From Bacillota bacterium (lineage in GTDB: Bacteria; Bacillota; Clostridia; Christensenellales; CALWSW01): a stretch of DNA of 5,445 nt. Location of the stretch: contig JAEYFO010000011.1 in NCBI GenBank assembly GCA_023402915.1, forward strand, positions 1 to 5,445, read 5' to 3'. The position numbers and the translations under genes were made by a program. The notes beneath the pieces were generated by a model, which worked only from the letters and a program-made list of their open reading frames with translations, made no database searches and was not told the origin of the DNA. Every line of letters starts with the position of its first letter. The first letter of the stretch is position 1. Below are positions 1 to 5,262 of the stretch, one piece after another.

Positions 1-290
1 CGCCGGCAGTGCTGGTGGTGCTGGCCGACCGGAGCCGTTTTACGTATCTTTACGACGGTTCGCTCGTGATGGGCAATCTCATGCAGGCCGCCCACGCGCT
101 GGGACTTGGCAGCTGCTGGATCCATCGGGCGAAGGAGGAATTCGAGCTGCCGGAGGGAAAAGAGCTGCTGCGTTCGCTGGGCATTGAGGGCGATTACGAA
201 GGCATCGGCCACTGCATCGTGGGCTATGCCGCCGGAGAAGAACCCAAGGCCGCGCCCCGCAAGGAAAAGTTCGCCTATCGCATCGATTGA
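1..290 (+). CDS. Nitroreductase-family protein, C-terminal fragment (5' end outside window)
   Basis: The reading frame is open from the window edge (first full codon at 3) to a TGA at 288-290, giving 95 residues with no start of its own. The segment carries features of the C-terminal half of FMN-dependent nitroreductases: a hydrophobic strand with VVLADRS, then YDGSLVMGNLMQAAHALGLG (the helix with the usual NLMLAAHALGLG-type pattern), SCWIHRAKEEF, and GIEGDYEGIGHCIVGYA followed by a PRKEKFAYRI tail. Known members bind FMN and use NAD(P)H to reduce nitroaromatics, quinones or similar acceptors in the cytoplasm; the substrate cannot be told from this fragment. The end of the protein looks intact for the family. 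The gene converges on yebC, with a shared terminator-like hairpin about 110 bases downstream. Family assignment is firm; the specific function is open. Confidence 0.9.
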   Translation, partial: PAVLVVLADRSRFTYLYDGSLVMGNLMQAAHALGLGSCWIHRAKEEFELPEGKELLRSLGIEGDYEGIGHCIVGYAAGEEPKAAPRKEKFAYRID

Positions 291-399
291 ACGATCCATC
301 GATTTCATCGATAAGCATCAAGGCAAGCCAATGCGCCGGCGCAGAGTTTCGGCCGCATTTGCTCAGTTTGGCCTGTTTCGCTCCTTGAGCCGCTCCACG

Positions 400-434
400 A
401 AAAAGAGCCTCTTCGATTGGAAGAGACTCTTTTT
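400..434. terminator. Bidirectional intrinsic terminator between nitroreductase gene and yebC
   Basis: Two 15-base arms (AAAAAGAGCCTCTTC at 400-414 and GAAGAGACTCTTTTT at 420-434) surround a 5-base loop, GATTG. They are complementary except at one position. Read on the minus strand that position becomes a U-G wobble, so the hairpin is fully paired in the yebC transcript and has one C-A mismatch in the + transcript. Each direction ends in a run of five T. It lies between convergent genes, so it can serve both, more efficiently for yebC by this reading. Confidence 0.85.
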
Positions 435-513
435 GCATGATCGCGCTGATTGGGAACCGGACGCTGTGCGCCCGATTGACACAAGCCGCTCTGCTGCCTG
501 AAAATCGGGGCGT

Positions 514-1263
514 TTAGTCCTCTTCTTCCTCTTCGGGCAGGTTGGCGTTATGATAGACGTTCTGCACGTCGTCGTTGTCCTCAAGGAAATCGATGAGGCG
601 GTTGACCTTCATCACGTCCTCTTCGTCGGTCACGTCGATGCTGTTTTGGGGCACCATGTCCACTTCGGCGGAGATGAAGGTATAACCCGCAGCTTCGAGC
701 GCCTCGCGCACGGCGGAGAAATCTTCCGGCGCGGTCATGACTTCAAACACGTCCTCATCGGGCACGAAATCTTCCGCACCGGCGTCGAGGGCCGTCATCA
801 TGACTTCGTCCTCGTCCATGGACTCCGTCCGCTCAATGACGATCACGCCCTTTTTGTCGAACATCCAGCCCACGCAGCCGGAGTTGCCGAGGCCGTTGCC
901 GTATTTATCGAACAGATGGCGCATTTCGGAGGCGGTACGGTTGCGGTTGTCCGTCAGGGTCTCCACGATCACAGCCACGCCACAGGGGCCGTAGCCTTCA
1001 TAGGTGATCTCTTCGTAATCGTCGGCGTTGTCTGCGCCCGCCGCCCGCTTGATGGAACGGTTGATGTTATCGTTGGGCATATTGGCCGCCTTGGCCTTGG
1101 CGATGACGTCGCGCAGCTTGGAGTTGCTGTTCGGGTCGGGGCCGCCGCCATGGCGCACAGCCATGACCAGCTCACGGCCGATCTTGGTGAAGATCTTGCC
1201 CTTTGCAGCGTCAGTCTTCGCCTTTTTGTTCTTTATATTTGCCCATTTGGAATGGCCGGACAT
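514..1263 (-). CDS. yebC: YebC/PmpR (TACO1) family translational/regulatory factor
   Basis: The 249-residue protein matches the usual length and whole-chain pattern of the family. It opens with [20 protein letters not shown] and [12 protein letters not shown], then [33 protein letters not shown], and [19 protein letters not shown] with [38 protein letters not shown] and [11 protein letters not shown] follow. Family structures show three alpha/beta domains with an acidic surface; here the chain ends in a run of acidic residues (LPEEEEED). Homologues have been described as DNA-binding regulators (PmpR), as the mitochondrial COX1 translational activator TACO1, and more recently as factors easing ribosome stalling at proline stretches. 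Which applies here is not visible. The ATG at 1261-1263 is preceded by AGGAGGT at 1271-1277 (7-base spacing), confirming the start. It appears monocistronic, with its own promoter and terminator. Confidence 0.97.
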   Translation of the reverse strand: MSGHSKWANIKNKKAKTDAAKGKIFTKIGRELVMAVRHGGGPDPNSNSKLRDVIAKAKAANMPNDNINRSIKRAAGADNADDYEEITYEGYGPCGVAVIVETLTDNRNRTASEMRHLFDKYGNGLGNSGCVGWMFDKKGVIVIERTESMDEDEVMMTALDAGAEDFVPDEDVFEVMTAPEDFSAVREALEAAGYTFISAEVDMVPQNSIDVTDEEDVMKVNRLIDFLEDNDDVQNVYHNANLPEEEEED

Positions 1264-1375
1264 TGGAAGTACCTCCTGAAACGATAAGTAGTCTCTACCC
1301 GCACCATCCCTGACATCGCGGCCCGCGCCGTCACAGCAAACAGTGCGAGCCCGATTTGGATCTCACACAGCTTTC

Positions 1376-1404
1376 ATCATATCACAATCCCCCCGCCCAC
1401 GCAA
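1376..1404 (-). promoter_or_regulatory. Candidate sigma-A-type promoter of yebC (extended -10)
   Basis: Reading the minus strand, TTGCGT (1399-1404) is followed after exactly 17 bases by TATGAT (1376-1381), itself preceded by TGA, which makes an extended TGnTATGAT -10. Transcription would begin near 1370 and leave a leader of roughly 105 bases before the yebC start. The -35 matches the consensus only in TTG. No specific operator or riboswitch was recognised in the leader. Confidence 0.5.
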
Positions 1405-1469
1405 GGGGATGGGCCGCATGTTTGCCCCGCCAAACCGCAGGGACCGGGCGTTTTTTGAAAAGGCGGTTC

Positions 1470-1502
1470 AAAAAGCGGGAATTGGAACGAAAGATTTCCC
1501 GC
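1470..1502 (-). terminator. Candidate intrinsic terminator, minus strand
   Basis: On the minus strand a 7-bp stem, GCGGGAA (1496-1502) with TTCCCGC (1475-1481), encloses a 14-base loop and is followed directly by TTTTT (1470-1474). It is the only terminator-like hairpin I see downstream of the Nudix gene, about 375 bases past its stop and just before the yebC promoter, so it would keep read-through out of yebC. The loop is larger than usual, which lowers confidence. Confidence 0.5.
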
Positions 1503-1655
1503 CTGAACTATGGCGTATATTTTTGGAAAAAGGGCTACCCAGTGCGCAAGAAATCCTCGGAACACGCGCTTTTTTATGAAACGCGCATACCCTCGAAAAG
1601 GCGCATATGCTTCCCGTCGTGTGCCCCGCTGCGTGTCTTTGTGGCGCGAAAAAAC

Positions 1656-1735
1656 GTCCGCTGTGTGCCCTGCAGGGGTTCCGTGTGCTTCGCCGCGTCC
1701 ACCTGAGAGGTGGCAAAACCGTCCGCTTCGTGCCC
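1656..1735. repeat. Pair of imperfect 15-bp direct repeats in the gene-free region
   Basis: GTCCGCTGTGTGCCC (1656-1670) and GTCCGCTTCGTGCCC (1721-1735) differ at two adjacent central bases and lie 65 bases apart. Both are preceded by an A-run and C (AAAAC and AAAACC). A weaker related string (GTCGTGTGCCCC) lies at 1617-1628. They could be protein-binding sites, part of a folded RNA, or traces of an old duplication. Confidence 0.4.
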
Positions 1736-1876
1736 CGGAAGGCGCAAAGAATCTGCGGCTGCTCGACTTGGGAGACGCTCTTCTCCGAACGCGCCGGTCT
1801 GTTTTCAAAGGAAACGGTGCGAAACCCTCAAGACCGGACTGCCGAAACTATCTCTCCGCTGCCGGGCAGGCGCTGT

Positions 1877-2293
1877 TCAGCCGCGCAGCGCCTCGTAGCT
1901 GCGCCACGCCTCTTCCAGGAGTTTTCGATCCTGGCTGTAGGTGACTTTTTGCAGCGATTCCGCCCGGTCAAACCAGCCGCCGTCCCGGAATCCCTCCGCA
2001 TGGCTGACGGCATAGTCTCCGCTCTCCGCTTCCATGAGGAACCAGCTCACTTCGTTGCACACCGGGCGGTGCCGTGTCAGGGAATAGAACTCGTAGCTGG
2101 TATGCCCCGCCGGGCGAAGCGCGGCCGCCCGAATTCCCGCTTCCGCCAGCGTCCGGGCTGCGGCCGTCTCTTTGGGGGACATTCCCTCGCGGATCAGCCC
2201 CTTGGGAAAGACCCATTCTTCTTTTTCATTTTTCAGGAGAAAAACTTTCTCCCCGAAAAACACCAGGCCGCCCGCACAATTTCGACACAGCAT
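1877..2293 (-). CDS. Nudix-fold protein with degenerate catalytic box
   Basis: This is a 138-residue single-domain protein. The start is ATG at 2291-2293, because AAGGAGG (2301-2307) lies 7 bases upstream; a longer TTG start at 2309-2311 would overlap that site. The chain shows the Nudix beta-strand AGGLVFFGEKVFLLKNE, then WVFPKG before the box, and a later GHTSYEFYSLTRHRPVCN and VTYSQDRKL typical of a Firmicutes Nudix subgroup. Against G-x5-E-x7-REUxEExGU, it keeps G32, E51, G53 and I54, but has Met at 38, Ala at 46, Arg at 47 and Ala at 50. Three of the expected acidic positions are therefore lost. Ordinary Nudix enzymes use these glutamates to bind Mg2+ and cleave nucleoside-diphosphate-linked compounds, so this protein may be inactive or a ligand-binding module. 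Cys3, Cys6 and Cys79 are notable. It lies 109 bases after the uracil-DNA glycosylase gene on the same strand. Confidence 0.88.
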   Translation of the reverse strand: MLCRNCAGGLVFFGEKVFLLKNEKEEWVFPKGLIREGMSPKETAAARTLAEAGIRAAALRPAGHTSYEFYSLTRHRPVCNEVSWFLMEAESGDYAVSHAEGFRDGGWFDRAESLQKVTYSQDRKLLEEAWRSYEALRG

Positions 2294-2300
2294 TCCTGTT

Positions 2301-2307
2301 CCTCCTT
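2301..2307 (-). promoter_or_regulatory. Ribosome binding site fixing the Nudix gene start
   Basis: AAGGAGG on the minus strand lies 7 bases upstream of the ATG at 2291-2293. It rules out the upstream in-frame TTG at 2309-2311, which sits before this site and has no site of its own. Just upstream, GGGTTCC/GGAATCC (2313-2331, loop GCGGT on the minus strand) can form a 7-bp hairpin with one G-U pair. It has no T-run and so is not a terminator. Confidence 0.8.
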
Positions 2308-2347
2308 TCAACGGATTCCACCGCGGAACCCATCTTCTTTTGCTATT

Positions 2348-2376
2348 ATTTTACAACATTTCAGCATATTTGTGCA
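2348..2376 (-). promoter_or_regulatory. Possible internal promoter for the Nudix gene
   Basis: On the minus strand TGCACA (2371-2376) is followed after 17 bases by TAAAAT (2348-2353), matching the sigma-A consensus at 4 of 6 and 5 of 6 positions in an AT-rich gap. It would let the Nudix gene be expressed apart from the glycosylase gene. AT-rich DNA yields such matches by chance, so this is tentative. Confidence 0.35.
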
Positions 2377-2402
2377 GACATTTTTCGACATTTTAGTCGT
2401 TT

Positions 2403-3083
2403 TTATTCTTTTTCGTCCGCATTTTGTGTTTTTTCTTCTCTTTCTGCCCTTTTTCCCTGCGATCCTTCCGCCTGTAAAAGCGCTTTCCAACCGTTCGGAA
2501 CCGCTTCCGGGGCGATCTCTCCCGCGCGGAAAAGCTCCAGATACTTTTCTCTCAGCGTTTTCAAATCCTCCCACGCTTCCTTCTTTTTGGGCGGATCGCG
2601 CAGCAGGGCCGCCGGATGGTAGGTCGGCAAAAACCACACGCCCTTTTTCTCCCGCCATCTGCCCCGCTCCCGGGCGATACGGATCTCCGGATCGCAGAGA
2701 TATTTCGCCGCCGTCGCCCCAAGGCAGACGATGATTTTCGGCTGAAGCAGCACAAACTGTTCCCGTAAAAACGGCAGGCAGGACAGCGCCTCGCTCTCCT
2801 CCGGCGTCCGGTTGTTGGGCGGACGGCATTTGACGACGTTGCAAATGTACACTTCCTCCCGCTTGAGACCGATGGCGTCGAGCATCCGATCGAGCAGCTG
2901 TCCGGCCGCGCCCACGAAGGGCCGCCCCTGCAGATCCTCGTCCCGCCCCGGGCCTTCGCCTACAAACATGATGCGGCTTTTCCCGCTCCCCTCGCCGGGA
3001 ACGACGTTGGTGCGCATGGCGCACAAGCGGCATTGCATACAGCCATTGATCCTGCAAAGCAGGGCATCCCACGTGACCCGCAT
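2403..3083 (-). CDS. Family 4 (Fe-S) uracil-DNA glycosylase
   Basis: This 226-residue protein removes uracil from DNA to start base excision repair. Diagnostic parts are GEGPGRDEDLQGRPFVGAAG (motif A, residues 42-61), CNVVKCRPPNNRTPEE (81-96), the LG strand near 121, and TYHPAALLR (motif B, 154-162, with His156). The four [4Fe-4S] ligands expected in family 4 are all present: Cys15 and Cys18 in GCMQC, Cys86 in KCRPP, and Cys102. This separates it from family 1 Ung. The same fold occurs at the N-terminus of some phage DNA polymerases, but no polymerase follows. The ATG at 3081-3083 has GAGGGAG at 3088-3094 upstream. The last 25 or so residues form a charged Glu/Lys/Arg tail beyond the catalytic core. 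The next gene on the strand is the Nudix protein, and the two may share a transcript. No convincing promoter was found upstream. Confidence 0.95.
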   Translation of the reverse strand: MRVTWDALLCRINGCMQCRLCAMRTNVVPGEGSGKSRIMFVGEGPGRDEDLQGRPFVGAAGQLLDRMLDAIGLKREEVYICNVVKCRPPNNRTPEESEALSCLPFLREQFVLLQPKIIVCLGATAAKYLCDPEIRIARERGRWREKKGVWFLPTYHPAALLRDPPKKKEAWEDLKTLREKYLELFRAGEIAPEAVPNGWKALLQAEGSQGKRAEREEKTQNADEKE

Positions 3084-3094
3084 TCTTCTCCCTC

Positions 3095-3475
3095 TTTTTC
3101 GACGATTTTTTCTACTTTTTTAATGATTTTTATGCTTATTGACGGTTTTTCTGCCGAAGGCCGGCATTTTAGCCACATCCGATCGTTTCAAGAAATTCAG
3201 CAATTCCCAACGATCATGGGTTATCGCTTTCCCACCCGCAAAAAGGCCAAACTCCAGCCGGCATCCCTCTCCGCTTTTTACAATGTTTTTCAAAACTGTG
3301 CCTTGTAGCGCGTTTCCATTCTTAGCGTATTTTTTTGATTTTTCCAGGAACAAACTGCCGCCTTTTTCAACAGTCCGAAGGCCGCTTTCCTTTCTTTCTT
3401 TTTAATGCGTTATAAGTCAATCGGCCAAAGGCCGGGCTCCCCCGCTTCTTGGGTGCTTTTCTTTTTCCCGGCTGC
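3095..3475. other. AT-rich gene-free leader region upstream of the uracil-DNA glycosylase gene
   Basis: This stretch is clearly richer in A and T than the flanking genes, with many T-runs on the + strand (A-runs in the minus transcript). A minus-strand frame of 77 codons (3120-3353) starts only with TTG, has a poor ribosome site and no recognised family, so I do not call it. Small inverted repeats occur, such as CGGCC/GGCCG at 3422-3434 and TGCCG/CGGCA around 3150-3165, without terminator T-runs in useful places. It probably holds the glycosylase gene promoter, but no motif pair stands out. Confidence 0.55.
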
Positions 3476-3508
3476 AAAAATCCGCCGCAGGACGATACTG
3501 CGGCGGAT
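3476..3508 (-). terminator. Intrinsic terminator of the Ig-like protein gene
   Basis: On the minus strand a perfect 11-bp stem, ATCCGCCGCAG (3498-3508) with CTGCGGCGGAT (3480-3490), has a 7-base loop (TATCGTC) and runs into TTTTT (3476-3480, sharing its first T with the stem). It begins 21 bases after the stop codon of the Ig-like gene. It should separate that gene from the glycosylase gene. Confidence 0.93.
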
Positions 3509-3529
3509 CTGGCGATATTCTTTTTGAAC

Positions 3530-5095
3530 TTACTTGACGGTGATCTTCAGCTTCGTGGTATATTCGCCGTCCTGCGTGGTGCCCACGATGTAGCAGGTAC
3601 CCTTGCCGCGGGTGCGGATATAGCCGTTCTTGTCCACGGTGCAGACCCTCTTGTTGGTGGTGACCCAATCGAGCTCCTTGTGGGCGATCTTCTTGCCGTT
3701 GAGGGTGATGGTCTTGACGCGGAAGCGCACCTTGGTGTTGAGCTTGCGGGTCAGCTTGGTGACGTTAAAGACGAGGCCGTCTTCTTCGTCGATCTCGACG
3801 TCGCTGCTGGAGCTGGCCGCGACAAAGATGTTCTTCTCGATGACCTTGTTGCCGTTGTAGAACACGTTCAGCGTGGTCACGCCGCTGGAGAGCGCGGTGA
3901 TCTTGCCGCCGCTGGTGACCGTAGCGATGCGAATGTCGCCGGTGGTGTAGCTCATGCCGGCCGCCGTCACGGGAACGCCGCCGAGCATGGCCGCGGTGAT
4001 CTGCACCGTTTCGCCGATCTTCATGACCGGGACGGGGCTGGCCGCTTCGATGGCGGCGATGATGGTGTAGCCGTTGCCCAGCGGATAGACGCCGCCCGTT
4101 ATGCCGCCGATGCTGCCGGAGCCGCCGGAATAGCTGCCGCTGGCGCGAACGCCCACGATGACGCTGTATTCGCGCAGGGTGCTGTTGAAGGTCATGCTCG
4201 TGGGCGCAGCGTCCACGATGCGGCGGTTGCTGATGCCGATCTGGCTGCCGACGGGCACGCGGTAGGTGCGGGGCAGGTTGCTCAGGGAAGCGAGGGTGCC
4301 GATGCTGTTGGCGTCGAGCACGGCGTTGTTGTTGCCGCGGTCGAGGAAGGTGAAGTTCACCTTGCCGCCATAGGCCAACAGGCTGCCCTGCTGGGCGACA
4401 GTGCTGCCGTAGGAATTGTAGATGGTGTCGCTTGCGGTGTTGAAGCTGGCGGACTTGGTGGTGCCGTTATCACCGTACACCGTCACCGTGCCCGTCACAG
4501 CAGCGCCGGCGGTGGAGCCGCTGGTCACCTTGACCGTGGCGCTCTGGCCGCTGTAATTGCTGGTCACGGAAGCGTTGCCGGAGGTGATGCTCCAGGCGTA
4601 ACGCACCTTGCTGGTGATGTCGTTCGAACCGGAAGCGTCCTTGACGGTGGCAGACACGTTGAACGTATCGTTGACGTACAGGTCGTTATAGGAGCTGTTG
4701 GTCTTGCGGATCTGCAGCGCGACGATGGCGTTCGAAACGTCCGTCGCACCGGAGCTGCCGGAATAGCTGACGTTGACCGAGCAGGTATAGCTCTTGGTGT
4801 GCACGCTGCCGTCAAAAATGTTGACGATCAGGTTCGTCGTGCCGTAGGCCACGCCGACGATGGTGATGCCTCCCTTGGCGTCGTCAAGCACCTGAATGGT
4901 AGAGTGGTTGTAACTCTGATCGATCACGTAGGTCTTGCCGCCGGTCAGTTCTGAAGAAATGTCCAGCTTGGCAGTGCCATTGATCGACAGCGCATAGTAG
5001 TTGGTCACGTTCGTTGCTGCAGAGGCGGGCATAACGCCTGCGACCATGCAGCAAACCAGCGCCAGCACCAGGATCACTGCGATACGTTTTTTCAT
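3530..5095 (-). CDS. Secreted multi-domain Ig-like (BIG2-like) surface protein
   Basis: This is a 521-residue predicted exported protein. Residues 1-26 form a classical signal peptide: MKKR, a hydrophobic core through LVLALVCCMVAGV, and an ASA site with cleavage likely after Ala26. The mature chain is rich in Ser, Thr, Gly, Asn and Val in alternating beta patterns. Ig-like modules are visible at about 30-110, 124-222, 355-427 (MKIGETVQITA ... GDIRIATVTSGGKITALSSGVTTLNVFY, BIG2-like) and 446-521 (TKLTRKLNTKVRF ... KRVCTVDKNGYIRTRGKGTCYIVG, BIG2-like). Residues 225-340 look like another beta domain with a Gly/Ser linker (318-336). Such domains usually serve adhesion or surface binding; the ligand is unknown. 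No LPxTG, SLH repeats or transmembrane tail was seen. The C-terminal domain is strongly basic and follows an acidic linker (VEIDEEDG). ATG at 5093-5095 is preferred over an upstream in-frame start near 5188, which lies upstream of the promoter -10. Confidence 0.9.
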   Translation of the reverse strand: MKKRIAVILVLALVCCMVAGVMPASAATNVTNYYALSINGTAKLDISSELTGGKTYVIDQSYNHSTIQVLDDAKGGITIVGVAYGTTNLIVNIFDGSVHTKSYTCSVNVSYSGSSGATDVSNAIVALQIRKTNSSYNDLYVNDTFNVSATVKDASGSNDITSKVRYAWSITSGNASVTSNYSGQSATVKVTSGSTAGAAVTGTVTVYGDNGTTKSASFNTASDTIYNSYGSTVAQQGSLLAYGGKVNFTFLDRGNNNAVLDANSIGTLASLSNLPRTYRVPVGSQIGISNRRIVDAAPTSMTFNSTLREYSVIVGVRASGSYSGGSGSIGGITGGVYPLGNGYTIIAAIEAASPVPVMKIGETVQITAAMLGGVPVTAAGMSYTTGDIRIATVTSGGKITALSSGVTTLNVFYNGNKVIEKNIFVAASSSSDVEIDEEDGLVFNVTKLTRKLNTKVRFRVKTITLNGKKIAHKELDWVTTNKRVCTVDKNGYIRTRGKGTCYIVGTTQDGEYTTKLKITVK

Positions 5096-5103
5096 GGTGA
5101 AAG

Positions 5104-5112
5104 CTCCTCCTT
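5104..5112 (-). promoter_or_regulatory. Ribosome binding site fixing the Ig-like gene start
   Basis: AAGGAGGAG on the minus strand lies 8 bases before the ATG at 5093-5095, and that ATG opens directly into MKKR and a signal peptide. The longer in-frame extension to 5188 would add 31 residues, hide the signal peptide and begin upstream of the predicted transcription start. Confidence 0.88.
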
Positions 5113-5156
5113 CTACGATGTCATCGCAATCTGGATGCCAAAACATCTTTTTCTTT

Positions 5157-5185
5157 ATTATACAGGCTTTTTTGTCAGTTCTCAA
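5157..5185 (-). promoter_or_regulatory. Sigma-A-type promoter of the Ig-like protein gene
   Basis: On the minus strand TTGAGA (5180-5185) and TATAAT (5157-5162) are separated by exactly 17 bases; the -10 is a perfect consensus and the -35 matches 5 of 6. Transcription would begin near 5150, leaving a leader of about 55 bases that carries the ribosome binding site. No operator was recognised. Confidence 0.85.
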
Positions 5186-5227
5186 CATTGATTTTACAAT
5201 TTACCAATCGTTCATATTCTTCCTGTT

Positions 5228-5253
5228 TCTGCAACAATTCTCTGCAACAATTC
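5228..5253. repeat. Perfect 13-bp tandem duplication
   Basis: TCTGCAACAATTC occurs twice head-to-tail (5228-5240 and 5241-5253), with exactly two copies and no matching extension on either side. It lies between the UDP-glucose dehydrogenase stop and the Ig-like gene promoter. On the minus strand the unit reads GAATTGTTGCAGA. The length, 13, is not a multiple of three. Confidence 0.9.
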
Positions 5254-5262
5254 CCGCATCGC

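Larger units (their letters stand above)
1278..1876. other. Gene-free region of about 600 bp with several stem-loops and imperfect repeats
   Basis: No reading frame here has convincing start context plus protein-like sequence. The left part holds the yebC leader and promoter and the candidate terminator at 1470-1502. The right part (about 1600-1876) contains short inverted repeats: CCACCT/AGGTGG (1699-1713, loop GAG), the palindrome CCCTGCAGGG (1668-1677), GGAGA/TCTCC (1771-1786), CCGGTCT/AGACCGG (1794-1837) enclosing GTTTTC/GGAAAC (1801-1815), and GGCGCTG/CAGCGCC (1869-1892) spanning the Nudix stop. It also holds an imperfect direct repeat: GTCCGCTGTGTGCCC at 1656-1670 against GTCCGCTTCGTGCCC at 1721-1735, 13 of 15 identical. 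I could not match this to RNase P, tmRNA, SRP, 6S, T-box, glycine or cobalamin RNAs. It may be a long 3' untranslated region, an undescribed RNA, or decayed sequence. Confidence 0.6.

Noticed and set aside
550..1287. A 245-codon open frame on the + strand opposite yebC
   Set aside because: The opposite strand encodes a full-length, well-conserved YebC with ribosome site; the + product is His/Val-rich antisense sequence with no family resemblance.
1418..1579. Possible 53-codon + strand ORF (begins MFAPPNRRDRAFFEK)
   Set aside because: It has a weak AAGGGG 9 bases upstream and a fairly protein-like translation, but no recognised family, mixed codon use, and it overlaps the candidate minus-strand terminator. 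Not enough to call; worth a TBLASTN.
1681..1720. CTCTCAGG followed by GGAC on the minus strand, resembling part of a glycine riboswitch
   Set aside because: The rest of the aptamer (GCCGAAGG-type core and spacing) is missing and there is no glycine-related gene downstream.
1701..1740. GAGGTGGCAAAACCG on the + strand, resembling a T-box antiterminator
   Set aside because: The TGGNACCGCG bulge is interrupted by extra A bases, and there is no downstream + strand gene or specifier stem.
1801..1852. GGAAACGGTGCGAAACC ... CCGAAACT on the + strand, faintly like a cobalamin riboswitch core
   Set aside because: Conserved blocks are incomplete and out of spacing, and no + strand gene follows.
1607..2734. 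A 375-codon + strand open frame across the Nudix and glycosylase genes
   Set aside because: It runs antisense through two recognised genes and two intergenic stretches, and its translation is Arg/Pro/Phe-rich with no domain pattern.
2308..3072. A 254-codon minus-strand frame overlapping the glycosylase gene
   Set aside because: It is an alternative frame of the same DNA with Arg/Gly-rich low-complexity translation, while the real frame carries all glycosylase motifs.
3120..3353. 77-codon minus-strand ORF upstream of the glycosylase gene
   Set aside because: It has only a TTG start with poor ribosome site, AT-driven Lys/Asn-rich composition and no family resemblance.
3449..4954. A 501-codon open frame on the + strand opposite the Ig-like gene
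   Set aside because: It is antisense to a gene with signal peptide, ribosome site, promoter and terminator. Its Ala/Gly/Val/His/Asp-rich translation is what GC-rich third positions give on the opposite strand.
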